A DNA stretch of 64,000 bases from Mytilisepta virgata. Lineage: Eukaryota > Mollusca > Bivalvia > Mytilida > Mytilidae. The DNA lies in NCBI GenBank assembly GCA_028015205.1, contig CM051515.1:11488001-11552000 (forward strand), read 5' to 3'. Below, in pieces: positions 13,500 to 23,859 of the stretch. A program made the position numbers and the translations under genes. Position 1 is the first letter of the stretch; each line of letters starts with the position of its first letter. The notes below the pieces were generated by a model. The model made no database searches and had not been told where the DNA came from. It saw only the letters and a list, made by a program, of their open reading frames with translations.

Positions 13500-14110
13500 C
13501 TGTCACATGTCTATTGTCCTTGACCTCATTTTCATGGTTCAGTGACTACTTTAAGAAATATGTCTAGTTTATTCAGTGTGTGTAAGGACTGTAAGGTGTA
13601 CATGACAGACTGGCAGTTGTCATCTGATCTTGACCTCAATTTCGGGGTTCAGTGGTTATAGTTCAGTTTTTGTGTTTTTGTCTGTTTTTCTCATACTGTA
13701 TGCAATATGTCTACTATATTTGTTGAATGGAAAGATTGTTATGTGTACATGTCTAACTGGCAGGTGTCATAAGACCTTGACCACTTTTTCATGGTTCGGT
13801 AGTCTAGAAAGTTAGGTTTTTGAGGTTTTGTCTTTTTTTTCTAATACTAAATGCAATAGGTCTACTATATTTGGTGTATGGAAATATTTTATGATGTCTG
13901 CCTGGCATGGTTCATTTGACCTTGACCTCATTTGCATGGTTCATTGGTCAATGTTTTGTTTTCTTGGTTAGTTCTGCTTCTTTGAAACTTTGTGCAATAG
14001 GTCAACTGTATTTAGTATATTGAATGATTGTAAGGTGTACATGAATTTCTTATCAGGTTTTTATGACCTTGACTTCATTTTCTTTGATCCTGTTGAGTTT
14101 ATATGATAGT
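13500..14110 (+). repeat. ~145-bp tandem array, bivalve pearl/BIV160-like
   Basis: The phrase CCTTGACCTCATTTTCATGG, or close variants, recurs near 13518, 13630, 13777, 13920 and 14066. Between copies the shared words are GCAATAGGTCTACTATATTT, GTGTATGGAAA and AAGGTGTACATG. Spacing is about 112-147 bp. Known bivalve elements of the pearl type carry ~160-bp tandem cores of this sort; assigning this array to that group is from general knowledge, not from an alignment. Confidence 0.7.
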
Positions 14111-14214
14111 TGTAGTAAAGGTTTATATTTAGGACTATCAACATAATATCAATGATTAATTAAGAAGGCCATACATTTCAGCGTCTGCACTCTTGGTTTT
14201 AAGAATTAAGAAAT

Positions 14215-14912
14215 TATAGAATAAGCCAAGAAGAATGATAAAATGTTATTTTTTATTGTCAGTACTATAAACACAGGTGTAGTCAAACACAAATATGACC
14301 AAGTAGGCAACAGACTGTTAGTACTCAATGTGATAACTACAAACATAAAAATAAAAAATGTATATGGTTCTGGAGCACTTTTTTTTTAAGTATTAAACTT
14401 TATCAAAATCTTACAAGTAAGTTGTCAATGCACTTTGTTACTGTGAAAAGTTAGATATAGCATGTAAATGCCATATTACATTCACAAACAAAAAAAAAGA
14501 CTAGTAGCAGAAAAATTAAACACCAGCAAAAGAATTCCGATTTGCTTGAGAAAGGCCCGACAAATTAGATTCAATGTATTAACAGTAAAACTTGAAAGAA
14601 GTTATTTCTGTAAAGGTCATATGAGAATACAATTTCTGTGAATGAAAGTCACTGTATGTAGATCTATTATATTCTTTATAATTTATAACAAAAAAATTAA
14701 TTCCTAAATAATGTATTTTTGTGTAGAGAATAATGTCCATTTTTGCTTTTCCATGCATGCCGGAGGTGATCACTGCCAAATGTTATTATTAAAGATGCGT
14801 ATTTGAATTTTTTTTCAACAACAACAGCGAACAATATTAATTGAAGGACAGAATGAAGAAAATTATGTTTTATTTTCATTTTGGTACAAAGTATTTCATT
14901 TATATATATATA
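14215..14912. other. No gene seen; left flank of the inverted duplication
   Basis: A+T-rich sequence with no supported coding. Homology to the right arm stops near 14912, where this side becomes a (TA)n tract. Confidence 0.5.
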
Positions 14913-15126
14913 TAATACTACTTGGTCATAATCAAGTATATGACACCGAAACTTATGTCTGTGAAATAATTCAATTCGGATCAAATTCAGCAGTTGGTAA
15001 ACATCGAGATTAAACTATTATTACAGTGAATAAATTAAAATTGTCTAAAATTTCATTTTATTTGAAATCAACTCCTTCCATCATTTGACGTGACCCGCTT
15101 CTCACTAATCTCTCTAACCGCCAGTT

Positions 15127-18100
15127 TTAGAACCCGGCTTCCAACGACTCCAACGACTCTAACTGGAAACCCGGCTCTTTTAAGACCACCGCCTTTGCAG
15201 AACTCCTTACACGAACATTTCCAGGTCCACGTTCTACATCTCTTTTTGGATCAATTATATTTGTCAAATCTCTTTTAAGATTTTTTTTTAAATCTATCTC
15301 TGATCCTGATATACCTAGAGAGAAAATACAAACTAATTTTTTTATATATTATACATACTTATTCATATCTAAAAAACATAAGAAAAATTAACCTGAATGA
15401 AATACAGAAATACAGAATAATTTTCCCATGTATCATTATTTTGAATACTCATAAAAATACCATATAATATTCCCTTGAAATAACAAGTGGCATAAAAGCA
15501 GTGTACTACGTAGAATACTTATAAGTATACCCAAAACCATACCCTGTGTGTCTGTATAGTATAGAAAATAACATGCATAATAGCATACCAAGTGATATTA
15601 TTAAACTGAATGGTATCCCAAGTTGCATACAAACTGTTAGGACCACACCAGCGTACATTTGTAGTTCATAACTCATACATGTAAGTCCAGATCAAAGAAA
15701 ACATTCCAGACAGAATGATGCGATTCGTTTTAATATTATTTCCTTAGTCTGTTTATTTAATTATAGTTGGTTACCCATGACTATAGCTGCAAATCCGCTC
15801 TGAACTAATTCTTCGATCCCTTTCATAGCCAATATAAGTTCGGAACATATTTTTCATCAATAATTGAATGTATCTAAACGAGACAGTACACATGAATCAA
15901 GGACGTATATTAGAAGGATAGGAAACTCCCGATATCGCCTTGATGATATCCGACAAATGCTGCGAGTCGCGAGAAAACACGAGATCTGCAGAAAGCTTCA
16001 GCGGGAATCGCCGCTTCGAGATTTCTACATCAATTTATAAGTATAAAAACATTATATGAATAATTAAAAACATATCTAGTAGAAGTTATTTTATGGTATT
16101 AAATGATTTTTTACTATAAAAACAACATCAAACACTTATAAACATCACAATAAGTGATCATAAGTAAGGATACCAGATGCTGCCCATGATGCTGGGACCG
16201 AGATGGCATGACCCGTCATGTTGCATTGATTTTTTAAAAATTTTATTGCATTTATTTGTATAAAAGTATTTGATTACAAGTTTTAGATAATTTTTACGTT
16301 TACATATGAAAATAGAGTGTCTTTTGTTGTGTATTTCACGTGTAATATAGCATATAAACCAGCCCTTTTCGGTTAACAAAATGGCGATTTCCATGGGGAA
16401 TGGCCTTATATTTTTGCAGCTAAATTTGCATTTTTGGTGTTAAAAGACGCTCTAATCTGAATGAGTTCCTTTCCTTTTATATTTTAACGTTTGCATAGCA
16501 AGTTTCAACTTTATTTGTTAAGAGGTTAGTCAAATATTGAAGTTATTTCGCCCCCTCCATCTTTTTTGTCAAATAATTATCAATCAGAGCAGAGATGTTA
16601 TTTTGCAGGTATCTTGTTGAATATATGCTACACAATCACATATTGCATGATTTTATTTTCCATTTTTACGACATTTTTACACTTGCATAGCAAATTTAAG
16701 CTTCTTATGCTGATAATTTGCTTAGATATTGAGCTACAAAATGAACAAATTTTTAACAGCTCTATTTTGTTTCATAATATCTACCTATCAGAGCAGAGCT
16801 GCTAGTTTGCAGTTATAAGGTCCATGCACATTGCATAAAAATGCATTACAGTTATTTTTTCCCTTTCAAAACATATATTTAGACTAGCAGAGAAAAAATG
16901 AGCTTCCTATTTTGGAAAATGAATGAGATATTGAGCCTTTCTTTGCTTAAATTAATTTTCATTTTTTTCATTCTCAAAATAACTGTGAACCGGGGCAATG
17001 ATGTGCGAATTTATGTGTAAAAGACTGAAATAATTACCTATGTGGCAGGCTAACTAACAGACCATGTTTATACAATCAATCATAACACCTGTAATTAACA
17101 AATGTCATGTGGCCGGGTGAAGGTAAGGTGCTGTTGATAATTGAATATACAGGTGCCCAGCTGAGAAAAAGATTTTTATTTGGATAGAAATGCGGTTTTA
17201 AAGATGTGATTATCCAATAAAAGTTTTATGACAACTAGACTTTATAATTTTACTAAGGTATGTCATTTAAGTTGTTTTTCGGTAGAGAAATAGTTAGACA
17301 AATAAATATATTTATTATATTCTGTATATTCCCCTAGAAATAGTTCTAAATCAAGATCAGTGTCCCAAGATAAAAAATCTGACATGTTAATAGAGTTCAA
17401 ATCAAAAAGTAAATAGCAAATTTTGCAACTCGTTCTTTTTATGACATATTCGTGTATATTTCTCAAGATGAATTTTCTCAAATCTGCTTTGGTCATTTTG
17501 AAAGTAGACAATGACTCTTTTAGTGTAGCTTGGGTCATAGCTTTTCAATCTGTAAAAAAGTAGAAAGGAAACCGCACAAGCTCATCAAATGAACAACATA
17601 CAATCAGGACTAATTTATTTTTTATTATAATTAAATATAAATCATCACAGGAATTAGGAATGCAAAGGTAAATGCTCAAACTAAATAAGGTTTTAATCAA
17701 ATTAATCATTGTTTCTAGAAGACATTTACTATTCAATAAACTTTGTAATTTATACGATTTTAACGGCCCTGTAAGACATATTTGATAGAAAATATTTTTT
17801 TTTATATTTGTTTCTTTGGTTTTTGAACATCGGAGATAATAAAGTTTTTTAAATTAAAAACAAATGAGAGAATTTCTGTCATGATAATCGAGACTATAGG
17901 AGTTCTAGCTGTTTACATTATCGTAACTAACCGGAAATATTTACTTGAAGCGCGCATAATTGTAGTAGTGAGTAAATACAAGTCTCACGATACGCGATAT
18001 TTTAACGAGATACCGCGAGACACGAATCCTTGTTAGTTATACGTCCTTGCATGAATCAAATAGGAATTTTTTCATTGAATCACATTCCCCAACTTATAAA

Positions 18101-20009
18101 ATTACTGCGATTTTTTGCAAAAATTTAATCACAACCAATGATTATGAATAAGAGAGATTAGTGGGAGTCTTTTAGTTATAGTACATGTATCTATGCAAGG
18201 CCAGTTGTGCTCATTTTCACGTAAATTGCATGCATGCATACTCTGAATAGACCCAAACAACAGAATTACTTCCAAAATAATAAATCTCTGAAACTAAACA
18301 CTTGAAAACACTTTTCTGTTGAATAAGTTCCTTTAAATGTGAACAGAATATATCACACAAAAAACAGAAAGGGTTGTTTGTTTAGTTGGGGTTTTACGCC
18401 GTTTTCAGCACATTTTGGCTATTTCGCAGCGGCCAGTTTTTATTGGCGGAGGAAGCCAGCGTACCCGGAGAGAACCAACGACCATCTGTAGGAAAATTGG
18501 CAATCCTTGTCAATTAAGATCGCAGTCGAACACACACACCCATCACATTCAGATTCGAACTCACAACATCAGTGTTGACAGGCTAGTGATCATAAGTAGT
18601 GATGGCGAACTACCTAGACAACTTGGCCATCGAGGCCCCCAAAAACAGAAAGGTCAAGCGCCAACCTCATGTTATTACTTTTCATTGATCTTGATAACTG
18701 TTTGATAGGTATGCAGGAGTCCGTAAATCATGAAACAATACATAAACGTAAAATATTTTTCAAGCAAACAGGTGTTAAGCCCAATGTTTACAGATTCAAT
18801 TGAGGAATACAGCATAATGGTATTTTATCATAGATACAATGATTTAAAACGGATAAAATTTTATATAATATTTCTGTTTCGATCCTATAAATCTGTAGAC
18901 AAATAAAAAGACCTTATTTTTGAAATCTAGGCCCCTTCATATGTTTGTTAAACTTTGTAACAAAATTCGATTTGTTAGAAATTCAGAAGTGCTGATGGAC
19001 GTTCAGATTGGAAAACCACAAAAAAACCCATTTAGTGCACACGAAACTAATCTTTCGTTTTAGCCCAAAATTTTAGGGGCGGGAAACAATTTATATTTTT
19101 AATTTCTTGAAAACTAAAAAATTTGGGGAGAATTTTTAGCATTTTTACAAAATGAAGCGGCGAACAATTTCAAATTTATGTTTTTATAGCCCATAAATTG
19201 TAGCGACGAAATTCGAAGAACGAAAGATTACTTTGGTGTGGACTAACATTTTGCTCGCTCGCAACTACTTTTGCCATCCAAAAATCCAAAAAACTAAAAC
19301 TATATTTGATGTGGTCTTACGAAGTTTGATCTGAGCACTGTTGGCAATTAACTTCATATATAAATTTTTTAGAACTTTTTTGTATAATGTTTTTGATTAC
19401 AGGTAGGTAAAAGAAGAAAAATATATTATTTTTTGGTTGATTTTTAACAATAATGTTTATATTAACTAGACAATCAGTATGTTCCGGCCCACGCGATCAA
19501 TACCCCCAGTTTACTTAATTGCGGTACACACCCTGAACAACATTAGTTTAACATTCTCTAATTTAGCGAAAACGTTTCCAAAATAGAAAAGGTGTTAGTG
19601 TGGACACCTCTACTTTAAAAATTGTAGGAGGAGTTATCCGGACAGACTATGTAACCCCCAATACCAATGTAATAAAGAAAATGACTAAGTTTAACAACCG
19701 GATGTTTTTTGTGGAAAAAATTGACGAAAATGGAAATTAAAAAATTAAGCAAACCTTTAATATGTGCACAATCATTCTTCATAATAAAAACATTTCTACA
19801 TTCAGACTGACCTTACACCCTCTATGCAGACAGGGGTATAATAATATGCCCCCAAAACGTTTTAAATAAATAATGTCGACATATACAATATTCGAAGACG
19901 ACAATGAATAGCAATAAAAATATTCACCCAACAAAAGTAAATCTAATCAATATTTACCTGTAGCACACAACACAATCACTACACTAAAAGCTACTACTGA
20001 AAGATGCAT
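15127..20009 (-). CDS. Left-arm copy of secreted precursor gene, probably frameshifted
   Basis: Two exons on the reverse strand: 20009-19958 (signal-peptide exon MHLSVVAFSVVIVLCATG, donor gtaaat) and 15314-15127 (acceptor ctctctag). They join in phase 1 to give 79 codons before TAA. The right-arm copy (36262-40920) has the same structure, but here one base is missing relative to it just before the GGCGGTGGTCTTAAAAGA stretch. Reading therefore leaves the frame that encodes Gly-rich Lys-Arg-ended repeats in the right copy. The 57-bp repeat unit itself is also absent. Either this copy has decayed or the two encode different C-termini. The intron carries the 2.15-kb transposon, the SINE and the MITE. 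Confidence 0.5.
15898..18049. mobile_element. ~2.15-kb TIR DNA transposon inserted in left arm
   Basis: The insert begins CAAGGACGTATA and ends TATACGTCCTTG, a perfect 12-bp terminal inverted repeat, and is flanked on both sides by CATGAAT (15891-15897 and 18050-18056). The right arm shows the uninterrupted site near 37205-37215. CAAGG-type ends and a ~7-8 bp duplication fit a hAT-like element, but no transposase is visible. A reverse 91-codon frame (17263-17538) is unassigned. It is probably non-autonomous. Confidence 0.8.
18373..18640 (-). mobile_element. tRNA-derived SINE with 13-bp target duplication
   Basis: The element is flanked by perfect AAAAACAGAAAGG direct repeats at 18360-18372 and 18641-18653. 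On the reverse strand the head reads GGGGCCTCGATGGCCAAGTT and carries a GTGAGTTCGAATC B-box (near 18551-18563). The tail lies near 18373-18410 (GTTTTACGCCGTTTTCAGCA on the + strand). Only the left arm has it. Confidence 0.88.
19033..19250. mobile_element. MITE, ~215 bp, left arm only
   Basis: The ends TTAGTGCACACGAAACTAAT and (reverse complement of the other end) TTAGTCCACACCAAAGTAAT form an imperfect terminal inverted repeat extending into CTTTCGTT. The interior (GGGAAACAATTTATATTTTT, GAAGCGGCGAA) matches the MITE at 52262-52650, so they are one family. Confidence 0.75.
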
Positions 20010-20249
20010 GTCGATTGGTTTACTACATAAACTGGATTTCCCGTAGACCTTTTATATAGAATTTTGAAATTTTTTGAAAACTATTGTTTATTACTGTGAA
20101 AAATTATCCATCTAGAAACAGATTGTTGTATAATGTTCGTTTTTTCTTCTAACTAATTTATAAAATCAGATATTAACTATAATTATCTATATATTGTATT
20201 TGTTGTTACAGACAAGTTATCACTCAACAAATTTTTTTTTCACTGACGT

Positions 20250-20470
20250 ACATAAAAACCCACTACTGTTCAGTGTCTGTACCAAGTCAGACTATCCTGA
20301 CTCAGCTGTGTTCATGTTTGTGTTTTGTACTCTTTTAAATTATGTTTTGACTAGAGTGCTTTGCTTGATTGGTATGTCATTGACCTTTCCTATTATCCAT
20401 TTTGTTGTTTATGTACATTTTGTATACTTTATAAATCCGTTTAATCTGTTGGAATTTGGAATATTATCTA
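20250..20470 (+). repeat. Dispersed ~200-bp repeat (arm pair with 35830-36015)
   Basis: This begins ACCCACTACTGTTCAGTGTC and contains TTTGTGTTTTGTACTCTTTT and TGACCTTTCCTATTATCCAT. Related copies lie at 22745-22925 (+), 32890-33085 (-), 35830-36015 (-) and 43600-43790 (-). The long open frame through it is repeat-derived, not a gene. Confidence 0.75.
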
Positions 20471-22744
20471 AATTATGCCTTCCTATCTCCTTACGTTTTC
20501 CTTTTGTCACTTCCACACACCTAATGATGCAATACATTAAACTATATAGTCCCTGGAGATCACCTGGATTCATATTGCCCACCTGGCATAATTAAAAATA
20601 AAATTGGTAGTCATCCTGGTCGGGCGTTGGTGTGAGTTACGAGTAACTGATGTCATCATATTGCAGCTATGTTTGGTTTCATTGTGTATATTATAGTGTC
20701 AGACAAGAATTAGATTTTTACAGTGAATTTTAGCATAGGTACATGTGCCTATGATAAACTGAGATTTGCTAGCATGGCCATCTTGTTTGGGGAATCAGGT
20801 CATCGGTTCTTTCGAAAGGTATTCCCTTAAGGTCAATTCTAGCACAGTTTACCGGTCGGGTCCTCGGACCTTTTGAAAGGAAATACTCCAAAACCCATTC
20901 CACCACAGTTTGCTCTCAATTACCGTGGTTTCAGAGGAAAAAAGATGAGAAGAATTACGCTGTGGCATCTATCTTTGTTTGACAGTCCATCTCTTTGAAA
21001 AAAATTCTGAAAAATGCTACTACGTCTTGATTCAATTGGCCACGTAGTTTCACACAAGAAGATTTTAAAATGATTTGTTTCCATACTGTTCAATATCATG
21101 AATATGTTAAACTAAGTTCGGCAGTGGCACCCACGTGTAAAAGTACCATTGTTTTTTGTTTCGTTCATCGTGAATGAAGTTAGTTATTCTCAACTAAAAT
21201 TTTTATGGCGCGATCATTTTCGTCGCTTTTCGATCCATTCATCAGAAAGAATTTGCCAAATTAACGTCTGTAAGACAATTTTTAATCGTGAAGGATACTC
21301 AGAACCAAAGCGAATTCTTGGCTGTAAGTGCGATTATGCATATCCATTCATACGACATTAGAATGGTTTTGGTTCTGAATGTCCTCCTTGGCAATATTCC
21401 AAAAAGTGGTGCAAATTGACATAAAATGTACATAATGTATATACACAACTTTTGCCGGTAGAAAACTCGAACTTATTAATGATTAAGCATACAATTTTTT
21501 AACATAAAAATGCATTCCATATAATCGTTTACCATAAAAAGTATGTATATATTTAAGTTAAAAAAATAAATGGGATGAGTGAAACAAACTCCGGAGGAAA
21601 TGACATTATTCCTTTACTATTGTAATTTTCAATTGCCATTGTATCACGTAGGGAGCAACCATTTGATTATTAGGGGATGGGAAAGCTAAGATCAAAAGTT
21701 TGATCCTGCCTATTATTTTCCTGGAAATTTTAGTCCAGGATTTTTCTTGGCCTAAATGCTTATTTTCATTGAAACCAAAACATTTCCTGATTGACACAGC
21801 TCCTGCATTTTTTTCACACCTAAATTGATCCTGTCTTTTTATTTTGCCAAAATCCTGGTCCTTACTTTTTTGTTCAAATTTGATCCTAGCCCCCTCCCCC
21901 CTAAAAATGGTTGGCCCCTTATATCATGAATGTTATAGATGTTGTGTTGGTTGTATATTTCGGAATCCATTGATTTGGCCGTCATTATTGTAACAAGAAG
22001 TAATTCAAATTGATGCAAAGATCATAAATTTCCAAATTATATAATTGTTATTTGATGTTTAAATTTATTCTAGATGAAAAGTCTATTTAATATGGCCTTG
22101 ATTACATAAAATAAACAACGACCAAAATAATAATATACTACTTGAAGTGTCAATTTATCACTTGGATTAAAAGTGTAATGAACGTTTTGTTGGAAATAAC
22201 AATTCATTTGACCGTCACAGTTGTAGCATGATTTAGTTTAAATGGTTTTAAAAATAATAGATTTCCATAATAAATATTTCTTTATGAATAATGACATTAT
22301 TTACATAACATATATACACAAAGAATTCCAAGGACAATACATACAAGCCATACTGCAACGCTATCTCAATGAAAAACTCAAATGATTCTAACAATGCAAG
22401 GTGACGAAAATCCGAAAGTGAAATATTGATATTAATAAAAAAAAAACTATAAAAAAATAGTGAATCTTTTAAATTCTAAAAAGTCTTTTTGAACCAGCAT
22501 TAAAATTCGATTTCTCTACTCTTGAGAATTCATCCAAAGTTGTTTGACGAAATGGACGACAATGTTGCTGGTAGAGATAAAACCCACAGAATCTAACTGT
22601 AAGTACAATGAAAATGGGATCATTTAAATGATAGATATTTTTCCTCAACGTGTTTATATAGTTTAGTGGAAGGGTATGTTGGCATTTCTCTTGTTGCCTA
22701 TTTGTGTCTTCAGTCATATGAATCAATAAAACCGGCTTAATTCC

Positions 22745-22925
22745 ACCGATTTTCAGTGTCTATACGTAGACTATACCGGCTGTCTGTTGTGTGTATGTTT
22801 GTTTTTTCTCTTTTATATCATTGTTTTGTCCGTGATCTGTCTGTTGGGTTGGTTGTTTGAATGTTATGTAATTTGTTGACCCTTCCTATTATCCATGTTT
22901 TTGTTTATCCTTCGATTTTAGCTTC
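22745..22925 (+). repeat. Dispersed ~200-bp repeat, second family member
   Basis: It shares CAGTGTCTATACGTAGACTA, TTGTGTGTATGTTTGTTTTT and CCTTCCTATTATCCATGTTT with the copies listed at 20250-20470, and is the arm partner of 32890-33085. Confidence 0.7.
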
Positions 22926-23009
22926 CACTATATAGATGTTTCATCACTAAACAAGTCATGATTTCGTGAGTATTCACCTCTCATCTATCCCAGTGAGCTT
23001 GGAATAAAA

Positions 23010-23456
23010 GAAACTATAGCATGTCTCCTATCTTGACCTTAACCTTGAAATTGATGTTAAAGGGAAATTGCAAAAAAAAACCATTTACTTTTCCTCAACT
23101 TTCGTTCATCAGTAGGAACATTTCAGCGACACCGGAACATTTACTAAAAAAGATCGTCTAAGTTCAACACCAAAACCCCTCCCCAACAACCCACCTCCAT
23201 CCGCCGGTTTTTGGTGGGGTCCATGCTGCTTATCATGTAATTTTATCAGGTGGTGCTTGCAAATTCGCCACAAATAAATAATTTCTTTTGAACAAAAAGT
23301 TATTTGTAATAGTCTCGAGTGTTGTAATAGTATTCCTGATAATTACATCATAATGTTGAAATATTTTCATATAGCCACTAAACTGTTTGATATCATCTCT
23401 AGAAGGTAAAATACATTTATATATTTGTTAACAAAAGACAAAAAAAATTAAAAAGT
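23010..23456. other. Left-arm-only segment without gene
   Basis: About 450 bp between the sulfotransferase last exon and the next arm-shared block has no counterpart at the equivalent place in the right arm (near 32815). It is either an insertion here or a deletion there. No ends or coding are recognised. Confidence 0.5.
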
Positions 23457-23572
23457 TTAGTCTATACTATATGTAAATTTCCATGTAAAATTGTAAATTT
23501 TTTCATTCAGATATTTGTCAAATGTTTCGTTTTCTGCAACTGTAAACCAATTTTTCCAGTCACCAACACATC
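23457..23572 (-). pseudogene. Isolated sulfotransferase last exon, left arm
   Basis: After an acceptor (ttttgtag) the reverse strand reads GCVGDWKNWFTVAENETFDK followed by YLNEKI and a stop. This is the conserved C-terminal SULT motif (GxxGDWKNxFT) that contacts PAPS. The reading frame is intact, but the upstream exons that should lie at higher coordinates are absent: the LINE and the palindrome centre follow instead. Its phase matches the end of the exon at 9996-10146, so a common ancestral gene is plausible. Confidence 0.8.
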
Positions 23573-23664
23573 CTACAAAATAACATAAAACTAGAAATTG
23601 TTTCTGTAAGACACGGATGCTTTGCCTAAAATGTACGTCATCATGCATGAATGCTTTGTTGCTA

Positions 23665-23735
23665 CACTATGACGGATTGATTGAATACGTTTTACGCCGT
23701 GTGGGCGACATTTAAGCCATATCACGGCGAGATCT
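23665..23735 (-). repeat. SINE fragment shared by both arms
   Basis: TTTTACGCCGTGTGGGCGAC, then ATATCACGGCGAGATC, is mirrored at 32525-32595, so the insertion predates the duplication. Confidence 0.55.
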
Positions 23736-23816
23736 AATTAAACTACGTTTGATGAAGCAAATACTATATAAAATGAATGGACTACCTACAGATAATATTT
23801 AATGGTAAATAAAATA

Positions 23817-23821
23817 ATAAA
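23817..23821 (-). other. Empty Crypton target site in left arm
   Basis: The reverse complement reads ...GTTTTAT|TATTTTATTTACC, continuous across the point where the right arm is interrupted by 30052-32452. It shows the pre-insertion sequence, with a single TTTAT. Confidence 0.85.
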
Positions 23822-23859
23822 ACAAAATAAATATAATACTTACCAAAACAATATCACAG

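Noticed and set aside
20194..20595. 133-codon + strand open frame with hydrophobic stretches
   Set aside because: It runs through a dispersed repeat present at five places in the window; the frame is a by-product of that repeat.
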